From Bugula neritina (Eukaryota; Bryozoa; Gymnolaemata; Cheilostomatida; Bugulidae): a DNA stretch of 64,000 bases. The stretch spans positions 29,183,628 through 29,247,627 of the forward strand of contig OZ037767.1 of NCBI GenBank assembly GCA_964035545.1, given 5' to 3'. This document shows, piece after piece, positions 49,501 through 57,010 of the stretch (the first letter of the stretch is position 1; every line of letters begins with the position of its first letter). The translations under genes were made by a program, and so were the position numbers. The notes beneath the pieces were generated by a model that was given only the letters and a program-made list of their open reading frames with translations, made no database searches and was not told the origin of the DNA.

Positions 49501-50062
49501 GTTATATTGCATTACTTTACATTATATTGTTCTCTGTTATATTGTATTGTAATGCATTATATTCCACTATATTGTATTATAATATGCCACATTATATTGC
49601 ATTACATTATAAATTATATTGTTTTATATCGCATAGTATTATAATATAGCCTATTATATTGTAGTTTATTGTATTCCATTATTCATATCATATAAAGTTT
49701 GTTATAGCATTTGCTTGTAACGTCCTTTCAGATTGGAAAATTTGTAAAGTATGTAAAATCTACACCCTACTTTAATAATTTGTTAGTTCGCAACCAGTTA
49801 ATTTTACTCAAAATTTAACTGGAATATTAAAACATTGGAGCTACAAGAAATGTATTATTGTAAGGAATATATTGTAAGGGTGTTACCTTCGTGTTGTTTA
49901 CCACAATCCTGAATAAGCCGAGATTGGCTGGGGCCACAACTGCAGCCACAGTACACATTGCTGGTAATACTTAGTAGGTTCAGACAATATTGTCCAACCA
50001 ACATCTTTGGGCAGTCAGAGACAGTATAGCCTCTCTTGACCTCTTCTGTATACTCTTTGGCT
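15114..50062 (-). CDS. Perlecan-like basement-membrane protein (Ig/EGF/laminin G), 5' end not found
   Basis: Fifty-six exons on the minus strand chain by GT/AG sites and matching phase to about 8.56 kb of coding sequence (about 2850 residues), ending in TAG at 15114-15116. Order from the N-terminal side: Cys-rich exon, Ig-1, EGF cluster, Ig-2 to Ig-19, a laminin-G-like module, an EGF, a Gly/Ser repeat region, a linker and a final laminin G domain. A long Ig array followed by LamG-EGF-LamG is the layout of perlecan domains IV and V (HSPG2, Drosophila trol, C. elegans unc-52). The last LamG, with VYIGGVPDP and FTGCISNV, is most like perlecan LG3. These proteins are secreted and cross-link laminin, dystroglycan and growth factors in basement membranes. 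Unlike vertebrate perlecan, no laminin-IV/LE or LDL-A modules are seen in the window; they could lie upstream or be absent. The frame is broken once, in Ig-9. Confidence 0.82.
16757..18131 (-). CDS. Perlecan-like gene: Ser/Gly/Gln/Tyr linker exons
   Basis: Exons 17895-18131 and 16757-16819, phase 1 throughout. The first encodes a low-complexity linker (VAYIPGYSSSGSSQLGYSYA, SSAQENSYRSYNYQ). The second encodes GDGPLPTRGDLYSTLQNDGP, which contains an RGD tripeptide, a possible integrin ligand. They connect the Gly-rich region to the final laminin G. Confidence 0.7.
18569..19186 (-). CDS. Perlecan-like gene: large Gly/Ser tandem-repeat exon
   Basis: One 618-nt exon made almost entirely of about 14 copies of a 42-bp unit encoding GSSGGGYTGGGVIS, with variants GSSGSGYTGGS and one with IYPGGG. 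Phase 1 at both ends. The unit is rich in Ser-Gly pairs, including S-G-x-G, the minimal core for glycosaminoglycan attachment, though acidic residues are lacking. It lies between laminin-G-like segments, where vertebrate perlecan has no such insert. Copy number is likely to vary between alleles. Confidence 0.82.
19269..19424 (-). CDS. Perlecan-like gene: short Gly/Ser/Val repeat exon
   Basis: The exon encodes AGGSSSISGSSGSG followed by about six copies of the 6- to 7-residue unit GGGVIS and ends GGAVSG. Phase 1 at both ends. The repeats are near identical at DNA level, which suggests recent expansion. The unit is shared with the longer 14-residue repeat of the next exon. Confidence 0.75.
20256..20338. 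repeat. Three copies of a 27-bp unit in an intron
   Basis: Three near-identical copies of aaaactatacacatggggta with a short taggc-type spacer, inside the intron before the Gly-rich exon. No coding role is apparent. Confidence 0.85.
20724..20894 (-). CDS. Perlecan-like gene: exon of uncertain fold after the EGF
   Basis: Fifty-seven residues, phase 1 at both ends, including NMDSFISKHFELIFGRGSYS and HADGFIVNGQLFRSKTLG. It may be a remnant of a second laminin G domain, since FELIFGRG and DGFIVNG resemble LamG strands. It is too short for a full domain. Confidence 0.55.
21031..22362 (-). CDS. Perlecan-like gene: laminin-G-like module and EGF
   Basis: Exons 22252-22362, 21847-22011, 21606-21743 and 21031-21228 join in phase 1. 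Strands TIKIQISIYPETGTGLIYLY, KIELILRNYQPI and IGLIGTISVLEVNDELQDI follow a laminin G plan (S-G-L-I-Y-L-Y strand and final F-x-G-x-I-x-x-L motif), but the closing cysteine of G-C-I is replaced by T. The last exon then encodes an EGF-like module: CSSHGIQ, CKDDTCGSMGVCVPA, GHYCYCKTDG and LSCD. In perlecan, LamG and EGF modules alternate in this way. Confidence 0.6.
22841..22916 (+). pseudogene. tRNA-like sequence (tRNA pseudogene or SINE head)
   Basis: A 76-base segment with a 7-bp acceptor stem (GCCTCTG with TAGGGGC, two G-U pairs), a 4-bp D stem (GTGT/GCGC), and A-box-like and B-box-like (GGTTTGAGTCCC) promoter strings. The anticodon stem does not pair well and the T stem keeps only about three pairs, so it is unlikely to be a working tRNA. 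It is intronic and antisense to the perlecan-like gene. A tRNA-derived SINE head is the main alternative; no SINE body is evident. Confidence 0.55.
22942..23612 (-). CDS. Perlecan-like gene: Ig-19
   Basis: Exons 23462-23612 and 22942-23072 join in phase 2 (donor CTT/GTATGT at 23462). DHKLECAAFGKPTLE, FFWTTGQQ and SNDYICRVQRQNDL identify the last Ig domain before the laminin-G region. Confidence 0.78.
23980..25284 (-). CDS. Perlecan-like gene: Ig-17 and Ig-18
   Basis: Exon 25107-25284 is the first half of Ig-17 (GSQVRLECEAEGHPTPT, ISWRYNGG). Exon 24530-24726 holds its second half (YDGQYTCEASHRF) fused to the first strands of Ig-18 (TSFYLICSA). Exon 23980-24201 completes Ig-18 (TFVWKYRATG, HDGTYQCEVSNRIG). 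Junctions are phase 2 then phase 1. Confidence 0.8.
25432..25677 (-). CDS. Perlecan-like gene: Ig-16 in a single exon
   Basis: The only Ig domain here encoded by one exon (246 nt, phase 1 at both ends). GDSLNLLCDYTAQPNPQ, VSWVRTDNRP and QDIAVYKCQVAVLGC show the full fold with an extra cysteine after the second conserved one. Confidence 0.83.
26364..27130 (-). CDS. Perlecan-like gene: Ig-15
   Basis: Exons 26968-27130 and 26364-26497 join in phase 2. GAELTFTCTVNG, IVRWTRSG and RDAGIYNCSASHLDG are the core strands. The intron 26498-26967 is a low-complexity AT block. Confidence 0.8.
26510..26880. repeat. AT-rich low-complexity tract
   Basis: Degenerate TATAATA/ATATAA sequence filling most of the intron inside Ig-15. 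Open frames across it are rich in I, L, Y and C and have no coding support. Confidence 0.85.
27419..27833 (-). CDS. Perlecan-like gene: Ig-14
   Basis: Exons 27722-27833 and 27419-27531 join in phase 2. KTVWECRTEPGSKAIWRRV and QDKGVYYCVAESTYG supply the cysteines and tryptophan. The first exon is short, so the A strand is reduced. Confidence 0.78.
28225..28790 (-). CDS. Perlecan-like gene: Ig-13 with proline-rich tail
   Basis: Exons 28640-28790 and 28225-28388 join in phase 2. EGDNIVMTCSVVSPS, VSFTWYYKGR and TAGTYECRVSNGID identify it. The second exon continues as a linker with LPPPPPTIFPS. Confidence 0.8.
28917..29505 (-). CDS. Perlecan-like gene: Ig-12
   Basis: Exons 29367-29505 and 28917-29026 join in phase 2. 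GTDRTYSCSATGDPQPS, LQWRLNNRP and TNGGRYTCTASNIHG are the core strands. Confidence 0.82.
29804..30443 (-). CDS. Perlecan-like gene: Ig-11
   Basis: Exons 30299-30443 and 29804-29931 join in phase 2. IGQNLTLRCSADGSYPQP, LFRWKIRG and AHDGEYQCEVSNTE identify it. The donor at 30299 is the first of about ten repeated copies (see 30001-30333). Confidence 0.8.
30001..30333 (-). repeat. 34-bp tandem array spanning the Ig-11 first-half donor
   Basis: About ten imperfect copies (34 bp, one of 28 bp) of a unit that on the minus strand reads ACTACTCTGGTAGTACTCAT-AG-GTTAGTGATACT. The first copy is exon sequence coding YYSGSTH and ends at the working donor AG/GTTAGT. The remaining copies lie in the intron, each with the same donor-like site. 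A 34-bp unit shifts the frame, and the first extra unit brings an in-frame TAG, so only the first donor suits the protein. Confidence 0.92.
30869..31234 (-). CDS. Perlecan-like gene: Ig-10
   Basis: Exons 31080-31234 and 30869-30969 join in phase 2. TALVLRCESTGGYPEP, TWWYKGAPL and ENSGDYQCRATNQIG are typical of perlecan/hemicentin I-set domains. Confidence 0.82.
31450..31578 (-). CDS. Perlecan-like gene: second half of Ig-9, with apparent one-base deletion
   Basis: The exon clearly encodes an Ig second half (ADEGDYMCEAYNTCG) and then a spacer ending RPTNPE, which joins in phase 0 to the next exon. The upstream donor is phase 2 and its frame reads LNRITK in the first bases, but the two frames differ by one base near 31558-31563. 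In the downstream frame a TAG lies at 31570-31572. In the upstream frame translation would stop in the next exon at 31183-31185. No other acceptor restores phase. This may be a sequencing or assembly indel, an allelic defect or a real frameshift. Confidence 0.75.
31975..32842 (-). CDS. Perlecan-like gene: Ig-8 and first half of Ig-9
   Basis: Exon 32677-32842 holds the first half of Ig-8 (ARLALTCVIVLPGW, SVQWAFNG). Exon 31975-32232 (258 nt) holds the second half of Ig-8 (TAADEGVYRCTVDN) fused to the first half of Ig-9 (TSLVWKCEAEGDPTPSYNWY), so the intron between the domains has been lost. It ends in phase 2 at CTTAT/GTAAGT. Confidence 0.8.
33235..33322. repeat. Duplicated palindromic AT-rich unit in an intron
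   Basis: Two copies of atcatagctatgatatcgtg followed by taactatat, just upstream of the Ig-7 second-half exon on the plus coordinate. The core catagctatg is a perfect palindrome. No function is inferred. Confidence 0.8.
33341..33948 (-). CDS. Perlecan-like gene: Ig-7
   Basis: Exons 33795-33948 and 33341-33441 join in phase 2. NGTLHCSLPKG, KIVWSREGG and AEDAGVYICCAVNDRG identify it. It has an extra cysteine beside the conserved one and a further one in SSCSRP, and opens with a proline-rich spacer (LPPPTPNP). Confidence 0.78.
34221..34903 (-). CDS. Perlecan-like gene: Ig-6
   Basis: Exons 34720-34903 and 34221-34327 join in phase 2. NNTVTLVCEVVSG, MTYDWSYEG and HDGTYYCQATDAGG are the core strands. 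Confidence 0.8.
35841..36646 (-). CDS. Perlecan-like gene: Ig-5
   Basis: Exons 36481-36646 and 35841-35974 join in phase 2. VGDEATLTCSVTGRP, RVVWRHKA and TTDAGSYECWAENYL show the cysteines, core tryptophan and tyrosine corner. Confidence 0.8.
36881..37462 (-). CDS. Perlecan-like gene: Ig-4
   Basis: Exons 37400-37462 and 36881-37063 join in phase 1. Unusually the intron falls just after the first cysteine (HDVTLYCYNRD), and the second exon carries TSVTWKFQDNE and DDEGVYTCDATTAHS. Confidence 0.75.
37463..39801 (-). other. Large intron of the perlecan-like gene
   Basis: About 2.3 kb of AT-rich sequence between Ig-3 and Ig-4. I see no exon needed to keep the frame, because the flanking exons already match in phase. 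Confidence 0.55.
39802..40348 (-). CDS. Perlecan-like gene: Ig-3
   Basis: Exons 40203-40348 and 39802-39928 join in phase 0. GGTVTLKCRVSG and NDDGRYICRVPN supply the two cysteines. The usual core tryptophan is missing: the strand reads SLSINRLDQKP. It is a degenerate Ig fold. Confidence 0.75.
40742..40765 (-). CDS. Perlecan-like gene: 24-nt proline-rich microexon
   Basis: Between ATTGTAG and GTATCTT lie exactly 24 bases giving DMPPPPVP when joined in phase 1 to both neighbours. It would act as a short spacer between Ig-2 and Ig-3. Because it is 24 nt and phase 1-1 it can be skipped or included without harming the frame. Confidence 0.6.
41028..41476 (-). CDS. Perlecan-like gene: Ig-2
   Basis: Exons 41358-41476 and 41028-41166 join in phase 0. 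Key residues are GKSASLTCAVA, VTYTWTPS and DHEKLYTCTATDEVG. It is followed by a 24-nt exon. Confidence 0.8.
41922..44620 (-). CDS. Perlecan-like gene: EGF-like cluster
   Basis: Exons 44492-44620, 44325-44444, 44068-44193, 42444-42569 and 41922-42047 each encode one complete six-cysteine EGF module of about 42 residues. The pattern is C-x4/5-PC-x2-x-C ... GY-x-C-x-CP ... C, as in CERLKPCSHFC with GYICRCPSNM. This is the EGF style of LDL-receptor and fibulin proteins, not laminin-type LE. All introns are phase 1, as expected for exon-shuffled modules. Two short exons, 43330-43380 and 42907-42960, carry only CPSGTQLNPADQTCVA and CSAGTIRDPENPRICIP, the last loop of an EGF. Confidence 0.8.
45089..46090 (-). 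CDS. Perlecan-like gene: Ig-1
   Basis: Exons 45916-46090 and 45089-45180 join in phase 2. The first half has NEGETVNFQCQASG and GVEWQD (first cysteine and core tryptophan). The second has VSNSGMYVCSASNVFG (tyrosine corner and second cysteine). This two-exon, phase-2 split is repeated in most later Ig domains. Confidence 0.8.
46091..49886. other. Largest intron of the perlecan-like gene, with an unexplained open region
   Basis: No exon that would fit in phase was found. Two overlapping plus-strand open frames of 133 and 87 codons (46769-47170, 46969-47232) are longer than chance frames nearby, with no recognisable family and no clear start context. They could be the decayed relic of an inserted gene or element. 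AT-rich simple sequence occupies about 49464-49690. Confidence 0.4.
49464..49690. repeat. Degenerate TTATATTG-type low-complexity tract
   Basis: Runs of attatattg, gtattat and cattatatt repeated with variation over about 225 bp inside the largest intron. Confidence 0.8.
49887..50062 (-). CDS. Perlecan-like gene: Cys-rich exon (most 5' exon found)
   Basis: The exon runs from an AAAG acceptor to a GAAG/GTAACA donor, enters in phase 2 and exits in phase 1, which fits Ig-1. It encodes TVSDCPKMLVGQYCLN, SNVYCGCSCGPS and LIQDCGKQHE. The spacing G-x-C...YC-x-C-x-C loosely recalls the end of a ShKT-type domain, but I do not claim that family. No signal peptide or start exon that joins in phase 2 was found between here and 53 kb. 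Confidence 0.55.
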
Positions 50063-53000
50063 CTTTAAACAAATAAAATTAATAATATATTATATTATAA
50101 TAACATAACATATATACTCTTTGGTACCAAACAGCATCCCTACTATAATGTTATATACTCTTTAGAATTTGATACATAAACCCAGCATATCTAACAGAGC
50201 TAACATATTTGGTATCTTCTAAACTAATTACCAAATATATCAGAAGATGATGCTACAGTACCTATTGCAATTATAACCTGTAATACCACAATGATGAAGT
50301 TATGTACTACACCTTGGCTCAATATCTTTATCCTAATTACCAAAATGTAACACAATATTACCAGTGTCTGTATAATGTTCATGATACTAATCGTGTAATA
50401 TAGGCATACTGTATTAACACATGCAGTTCCATGTGCAATGATAGCATATTAGTTGCATATGCTGTATTAGAATTGGAAATGGTCCTATACTATAATTACA
50501 AGGCAATAAGCAAAATTAGATCAACAAGATTGTAAATTTGTAAGATTTGCTGCAAAACACAAGCAAAGCAAATTTCGCACAATGGCACATTTATATGAAT
50601 AAACTCACTAAATGAATAAAAATCATGTTAAGAAAAACAAACATTAAAAATTGTGTACTCGCTCTTTGTGTTATAATTGCAACCTCAATCAAACTCGCGC
50701 ATACAAAGTAATCGCTGAATAAGAATTGCTCGAGTCAGTTTTGCCAACATGTTTGATCTGTTACAGCCCTGTGTGCAAATTATCTGTCAACTTTTGCTTA
50801 GCTTAAGTTACAGCAGATAATTTCCTACATGAAGTTAAACTATTATGCAGTAGTTTAGTGAAAACTAGGGAATTGACCATCTGACCATAGAATGTCCACT
50901 CTACATAGTGTTATCTCCTAAACTCCTGCATTCATGTATGTCATTCAGTGATGTAACCCTGAAATCTCTTACCACTGCAAAGCCATTCATGTGTAAAGTT
51001 TGCTTCTAGGCTTTAGTCATATTTTCATACTTTGCATCAAAAATTGAACAACTATGTTCTTTTTCTACCTATTAGAAATTCTAAAGAATCTATTAAACCC
51101 CAAACTTGGCTAAACCAATAATACTGATCAACAGAATATTGCAATATTCATCCAGTATGAAACCCATTTATAAATATCTTTAAGTTTATTTTAAAACCTG
51201 GTAAAATAGTGCAACAATCATGCTATTACACACTGCAGGTGAAGGTGCACTTCATACTATTGAGCTTAATTCTGCTTATAGGCTTAGAAATGGAGAGAGT
51301 GCAATAGCCTGAAATTTGGTTTGAGGTATGAGTTGAAACTATCATAAAGAACTAACTTCTTCTGTTACATTTTTTCACGGACATCATACTTCTCCGTACA
51401 TAAAAGTATAAGAATTTCCTATGTTGTAAGTGACAAGACTAAGTCAGAAAAGTATGATATTTATGTGAACCAAGATATGAACTTAGTGTACAATCCTAGT
51501 ATAAAGTGGAAAATACTCACATGGGTGTAGAAGGAATCACTGGGATCAGAAGAGTGAGTGTTGGCTGTTAGTGTCCGACTTTGTACTGAATACAATGACT
51601 ACTCTATATTCACCTGACTACAGCTACAAGGAATCATTCATCCTGATTCTTCAACAGTAGCTGATGGCTAGCTGCCTATAAATATATAGCTTAGATGTAC
51701 GTAACCTTTGACCTCTAGAAACTACACGCTACATGCACTGTGTATACAAGATAACTGCTAATACTTTATGTCATAATGAAATGATTGGATGCTTGTTAAT
51801 ACATTGCATAGTAATTGTAATAAATATTATCTTAGCATTTCGGCATCTCAGTTGCATGCACATACTGCAAGTATTGTGTGGATTGTTATGAGTAGTAACC
51901 TGGTACTTTACCTGCTAAACAACTAATTAACAGTTAGCTAAGTCTTAGCTGGCTAGTCTGCTAATTTGGAACCCTTTTTTTTAACCTAGAGCAAGGTTTT
52001 AGTGCTGCTGTGAAGGAAATGAAACCCTTAGCACACTTTATAGTGTCACAACTTGTTAATTGGTATAACAATATTCTGCAGCAAATGGAACTTAATGCAG
52101 ATGTATGGATTATGATACCATGCTCTTTGAAACTGTTGTATTTTATAGCAAATATGTATAGAATATATACTCAAGAGCTTCATAAGATAATCAATGCTCT
52201 AAGATACTGGGCAAGCTTGCAGAAAGGTTATGGGGGACACATGCAATCACATGGTATTCATTTTGTTTGGAACATTTTCTTGGCAGCCTTACTTGATCAT
52301 CATTTTTGAAAACAATTAAGCTATAACTGTGGCCAAATAACTACATTTTTTGCTCTTTTTACTTCCTTTTAATGTGAGAATCTGGGTTAATTCAAAATCT
52401 GACAAGTTAAGGGGAGTTGACAAACTTGATTGCTGAAGGATCAAAGGTCAAGATATTAATAATGCTCTTTGAGAGAAAACTCATTATTTGTAGTTATCTT
52501 CTCACTGGTTGAGAAAATTACTAGAAACTACAAATTAGTATTTATCTTCTCACTCTAATAATGCCCCTGAATAAACTTAAAACCAGTGAAACTTAATTAA
52601 AGTCAATTATTACAAGGCACCGTGTTTAACTATGTGTATTATTTTACATTAACATTTTATTATGATGTGTGATATACAAGACATTCAAAATCAAACTTGA
52701 AACTATATTCGGGTTGACTAGTTTCTGAAAAAACTATTTATCTGAAGTCAATGAGTGCAAGTCCAACTATTTATCAAAATGACTACAATCAGTGTCAGAG
52801 CAGACTCAAAATTATTTATTAATCAAGAGTAATAGTAATGCTAATTATCATATTATTAAATCTCAAAGCCACACTGGTAACACCAGCATGATTAAGTTGA
52901 AAATGAAAATGCTTGATGATGCTTAATTTAATTTATTTCAATTGATTGCTTTTTAACCATTTGGCCTTTGAACCTTTTTTTACAGCTCTAAAATTGTTAG

Positions 53001-53454
53001 CAAATAATGTAAATATGAGTTCAAATAGTATAAAAAGTTGGTATAGCCTATGAGTTTATATTATACTACTTGCATGGTTATATGTTATTATACTATATTG
53101 GGATATGTAAGCTTAAAACCTGATAAACAAAGGGCTGCACAGATTTACACATTTTTATTTTAGACATTAAATTTTGGACAATAAATAAAAACATTAAATA
53201 ATTATGTATATACATGCACAAAATATATTGAATTCAATATACCAACAACAACATAGTTTTATACAACAAAAGTAAAAAGCAAGAACATCTAAGAGAATCA
53301 CTGGAAAAAGAGAAACTAGAAGAATGATTACAAAAAATAGTTGAACATTCGGTGCATAACTAGATTGATAGTAGCTGAAATATCACTTTATCACTTGATT
53401 GACGGAAATGTGTTTCCTATAATACCGGTAAAACCAATGCCTAATCTTACGGTA
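50063..53454. other. Region between the first perlecan-like exon found and the neurotrophin
   Basis: AT-rich sequence. A 99-codon plus-strand open frame at 52010-52309 (LQKGYGGHMQSHGIHFVWN) is unrecognised. A minus-strand candidate exon at about 51527-51591 with acceptor TTCAG and donor CAT/GTGAGT does not match the phase of 49887-50062, so it could only be 5' UTR. The missing start of the perlecan-like gene may lie here or beyond the neurotrophin. Confidence 0.4.
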
Positions 53455-54087
53455 TTACCGGCGACGTAGTAAACTTTCCCAGATATTTTCGGGTTCTACC
53501 GACTTTGACCACAAGAAGCAATTGCACGCACCTCTCACCTTTATTTTAGTCCAACCGATTTGATTCAATGAATTCTTCACGAGTGCATTAACCCAAATCA
53601 GTTTAGTCTGGCACTTTGAAGTATATGCAGTTGTGTCAATGCCAGTGCATGATTCGTCTTCATTTACACAGAAAGTTTCGTAGATGTACTGAAGTTGCCG
53701 AGAACCATTCTGATCAATCATAGACATTACAGTCACTTCATTTCCGTGATAATCCATGGCAGTTTCAGGCTGTGACCAGGCTCGCAAACTCTCGCAGACG
53801 GAAATTTGCAAATGTTCGGTTGATCGTCTTCTCCTGTCTTCTTCTTGAAATATTGTTGGTGGATCTAGCGGTTTAGTAGAGGAGAATTGAATATATGGCG
53901 ATAAGAGAGATCTTTCAGCTAGTGTCAAGTTTAATTTAAGATTGTCGATGTCTAAACTGTTTTTTAAAGATATTTTTCTGCTTTTAGAGTTATCTAACTT
54001 TTGCTGATCACTGTTTTTCAGATGAGGATGTGCCCGTGACAAGGTAAAGATCATAATCAGTGTTAATAAAATAGAGTTGTCTTCTTT
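53455..54087 (-). CDS. Neurotrophin precursor (NGF/BDNF family), main coding exon
   Basis: After a TTTTAG acceptor this exon encodes the hydrophobic core of a signal peptide (SILLTLIMIFTLSRA), a short prodomain of about 70 residues, a furin site EEDRRRR-S and a mature region of about 122 residues, the usual neurotrophin length. All six cystine-knot cysteines are present: SVCES, ETFCVN, ESCTGID, SKCQT and ACNC. The block IGWTKIKVRGACNCFL parallels BDNF/NT-3, and CTGID...Y-x-S-x-C matches C-R-G-I-D. The prodomain has LSPYIQFSSTKPLDPPTIF, like the conserved SP-x-V-x-F/LSS-x-P-LEPP segment of vertebrate pro-neurotrophins, and an NLT glycosylation site nearby. The ligand would be secreted and signal through Trk and p75-type receptors. 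The C-terminus extends to LLRRR before TAA at 53455-53457. The mature domain is intronless, as in vertebrates. Confidence 0.9.
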   Translation of the reverse strand, partial: KEDNSILLTLIMIFTLSRAHPHLKNSDQQKLDNSKSRKISLKNSLDIDNLKLNLTLAERSLLSPYIQFSSTKPLDPPTIFQEEDRRRRSTEHLQISVCESLRAWSQPETAMDYHGNEVTVMSMIDQNGSRQLQYIYETFCVNEDESCTGIDTTAYTSKCQTKLIWVNALVKNSLNQIGWTKIKVRGACNCFLWSKSVEPENIWESLLRRR

Positions 54088-57010
54088 CTAAAATAGAAAA
54101 TAATTCAATTGATAAATAAATATTGTAGTCATAATAGCTATGCATCTATACGAAGCTTCATGTTTAAACAATGTAGAATCTAACTCTTTTAATTTGAAAC
54201 AGCAATTTTTAAAAAAAACTGAGATAGATTTTACTTAAATTTTGAATGCAATTCAACTCGTTATACAAGTTTCATTGCATTTTTTTGATAAAATAAAATA
54301 CTGGCAAAGACATTTGACAAAAAATAGCAATACACTTAGAAAATAAATTATCTGCCAAATAATGACATTTAAACATAGCATCAAATTATTCTTTTCTCTA
54401 AAAACTGCTACCACAATTAATAATATATTCATAGACAAAGTGCCATCTCTCAAAGCGGTAGACTCGTTTAAAATAGCTATAGGTCATGTCTAAAGACTAG
54501 AGAGGTTAAAGGGTATTCTTAGTCGAAGTTGTGGCAATGGCCTATGGGCATGTATAAAAACTATGAGTCGTGTTACACGCAGAAGAAAGGCTGCTGAAAT
54601 AGAGCTGTCTTATTGTTAGACAGATATAATATAATGGCCAACCTCATATTTTAGAAATGAACTTCTTGCATTTAAAAAAGCTGTTAATTACTGTATATCA
54701 TTTACATTCTGCTACTGCGAATTAATCACAGTTTAAATAAGAATATCTATTCATGCTACTAGATAAGTCAAAGATGCGACCACATACACTAGATACATGG
54801 TCTATTATTTAGTAAGAATGCAAATGACTGGTGCAGAGCACTATACCAATATTGTTTTATCAACCATAATGCAATTTGAAAGGTTTCTATTTATGACACT
54901 AGCCACAGCGTAATAGCTTAAAATCTGTGTTATATTCTAAATATTTCCACAAAAGTTGGCGCTTTATGCAAATTATTTTGGTGAATATAGCTTATAAGAG
55001 CAGAGTACGCCTGCTTTCTATGAACTAGCGTAACCTGTGTCTAATATATTCACGCATGAGATCTATAACCTAGTCGTCAATTCTGCAGGTTTACTCAAAA
55101 TGTAGATGTGGCCAGAGTGATAGAGATTTTGGTTTTTTGATCAAACAAAGTCAAAAATAGATTTTTCATCTGCAGCTTAATATTTCCACAAAGACTGGTT
55201 TAACATTGTTGCAGTCAAGTCCTCAAGCTAAGCTTAGCCCCTCCACTTCCTATGAATTTAAACAATTCTTGGAAGGCAGGCTCAGCATAATATATGAACA
55301 GCTAGTCATGTTCGAGACCTTTCATATAGCTCAAACCATACAAATATACTCTCTTTATAAAAGACTTAATATGCAAAATCTCTCAAAAACATGTTTTTGT
55401 AAGTAGTTTGATTCGAAGGTATAAGAAGATAGCTAGCAACATTCAAGAAGTTAAAATGTTTTGGGCAATCATTTGGGTGTTTTTTTGCATTTGTGAAATT
55501 AGAAAAATTAATAGCTACTTTCTCAAGATGTATTTTTAGGCCACACTTACAGCAACTGCAGTGACCAGCATGTTTTCAAGACACTCCGACAAAAGTCAAG
55601 CAATCTATTTTCCAGTCAAATAAATAATAAACAGCAGTATTGAACTTTCTAAATTAATTGCTTATTATCTTGGTTCCATAGAACTTTAAATTAATTTGTC
55701 ACTTCAAACACTATATTAATTCACCATTAATTACAGGTAATCAACAGAGTATATTTATCACCAAAGTTCTGAATCAAAACCTCCAAGCGCCTCGTGCTAC
55801 TCCATCACCAAGGGCTGTATCTCTGCCAAACACATGTACAATTTTTAGCTACTGCAACCTCCACACGTGAATTAATTTGTTGAAACTATACTCCAGCTAG
55901 AAAATTGCTTTTGTTTTTTCAAGAGCTTATAAACAACTGCTTGGCATGAACCATACAATTACGGTATTCAAATTCAGGTCAACATTTTTTATGACAAGGA
56001 CTTAAAAACACAATGATTCATTTTTTTTTGACATTTTAAACTTATTTTTAGTTTGACGATTTTCTAGCCGGTAGTAATGTGGTGGACATGTTTTTATCCG
56101 CTTTTTATTGTCTCAAATTTGTACTAATGCGTTCATTGCAATAAAATTATCACAAAATATCTCATTCAAGCTCACCGGACTGTTTTTTTATAAACTACTT
56201 GGAGAACCAAACATATTTTAGCATCAATAAAACTTGATATTTATATAATAATATATCATCAAGTGTCATGTTATTTATGTAATTAAATGGCATTTTTTTA
56301 AATTGATAGTTTTGTAATAAATGCATGTTCTTGGTGCCTTTTATATTCTAGGCAACTGGATTAATGTAATATATTGAAATAGTTTTGCATTTTCTGTTTT
56401 AATATAAAGACATGATTCTGTGTTATGACAGAGTTATGAATTGGAAACCATAATTTTACCTGCAAAAAATTTTCAATATAGATAGTAGGCCTACAGGTTA
56501 ATAGCAAGTAGAGCTTCATGAAACTGCTTTACAGATCAACAATTCAATGTAAGTCTTAGATCCCACTCTTATGGCAGAGAATTCTACATAAACCACTATA
56601 GAGAGCTGAAAATCAAGGAGGGTAAAAAGAGGTTTGGCCCTTTGGACTAAACTCTACTCTTTAGATGCAACTCTGCTTATTTATTTTTAATGTTTTGCAT
56701 GTTATTGCTAATTGGTAAAGGTAACATATTGCTCATAGACCTACTTGGCATACAGAAAACTGATTTATTGAACTTAATTTATTCTTAAAGTATTAAAACT
56801 AGTTAGAAGGAGCCAAGAACTGTTGAGAACTTTCAAAATTCTGCATAAATTGTAGGCTTTAAATTCTCAAAGCAAGTGCTTCTCTCTAACTAATCACTAG
56901 AGGGCATCACTTTGCTTTATGCAAGTTTTAGAAGTAAAATAAAGCACGTGAATTTACCTACTAGTCTTAAAGTTCTTTTATGTGACTTTAAAAAAGTATG
57001 CAAATCTCAC
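54088..57010 (-). other. Probable neurotrophin intron
   Basis: AT-rich sequence without recognised genes. A 66-codon plus-strand frame at 55206-55406 and a minus-strand hydrophobic frame at 54253-54453 have no supporting features. Confidence 0.45.

Noticed and set aside
51527-51591. Minus-strand candidate exon upstream of the perlecan-like gene
   Set aside because: Good splice sites, but its only open frame ends in phase 0 while the next exon needs phase 2. It could at best be untranslated.
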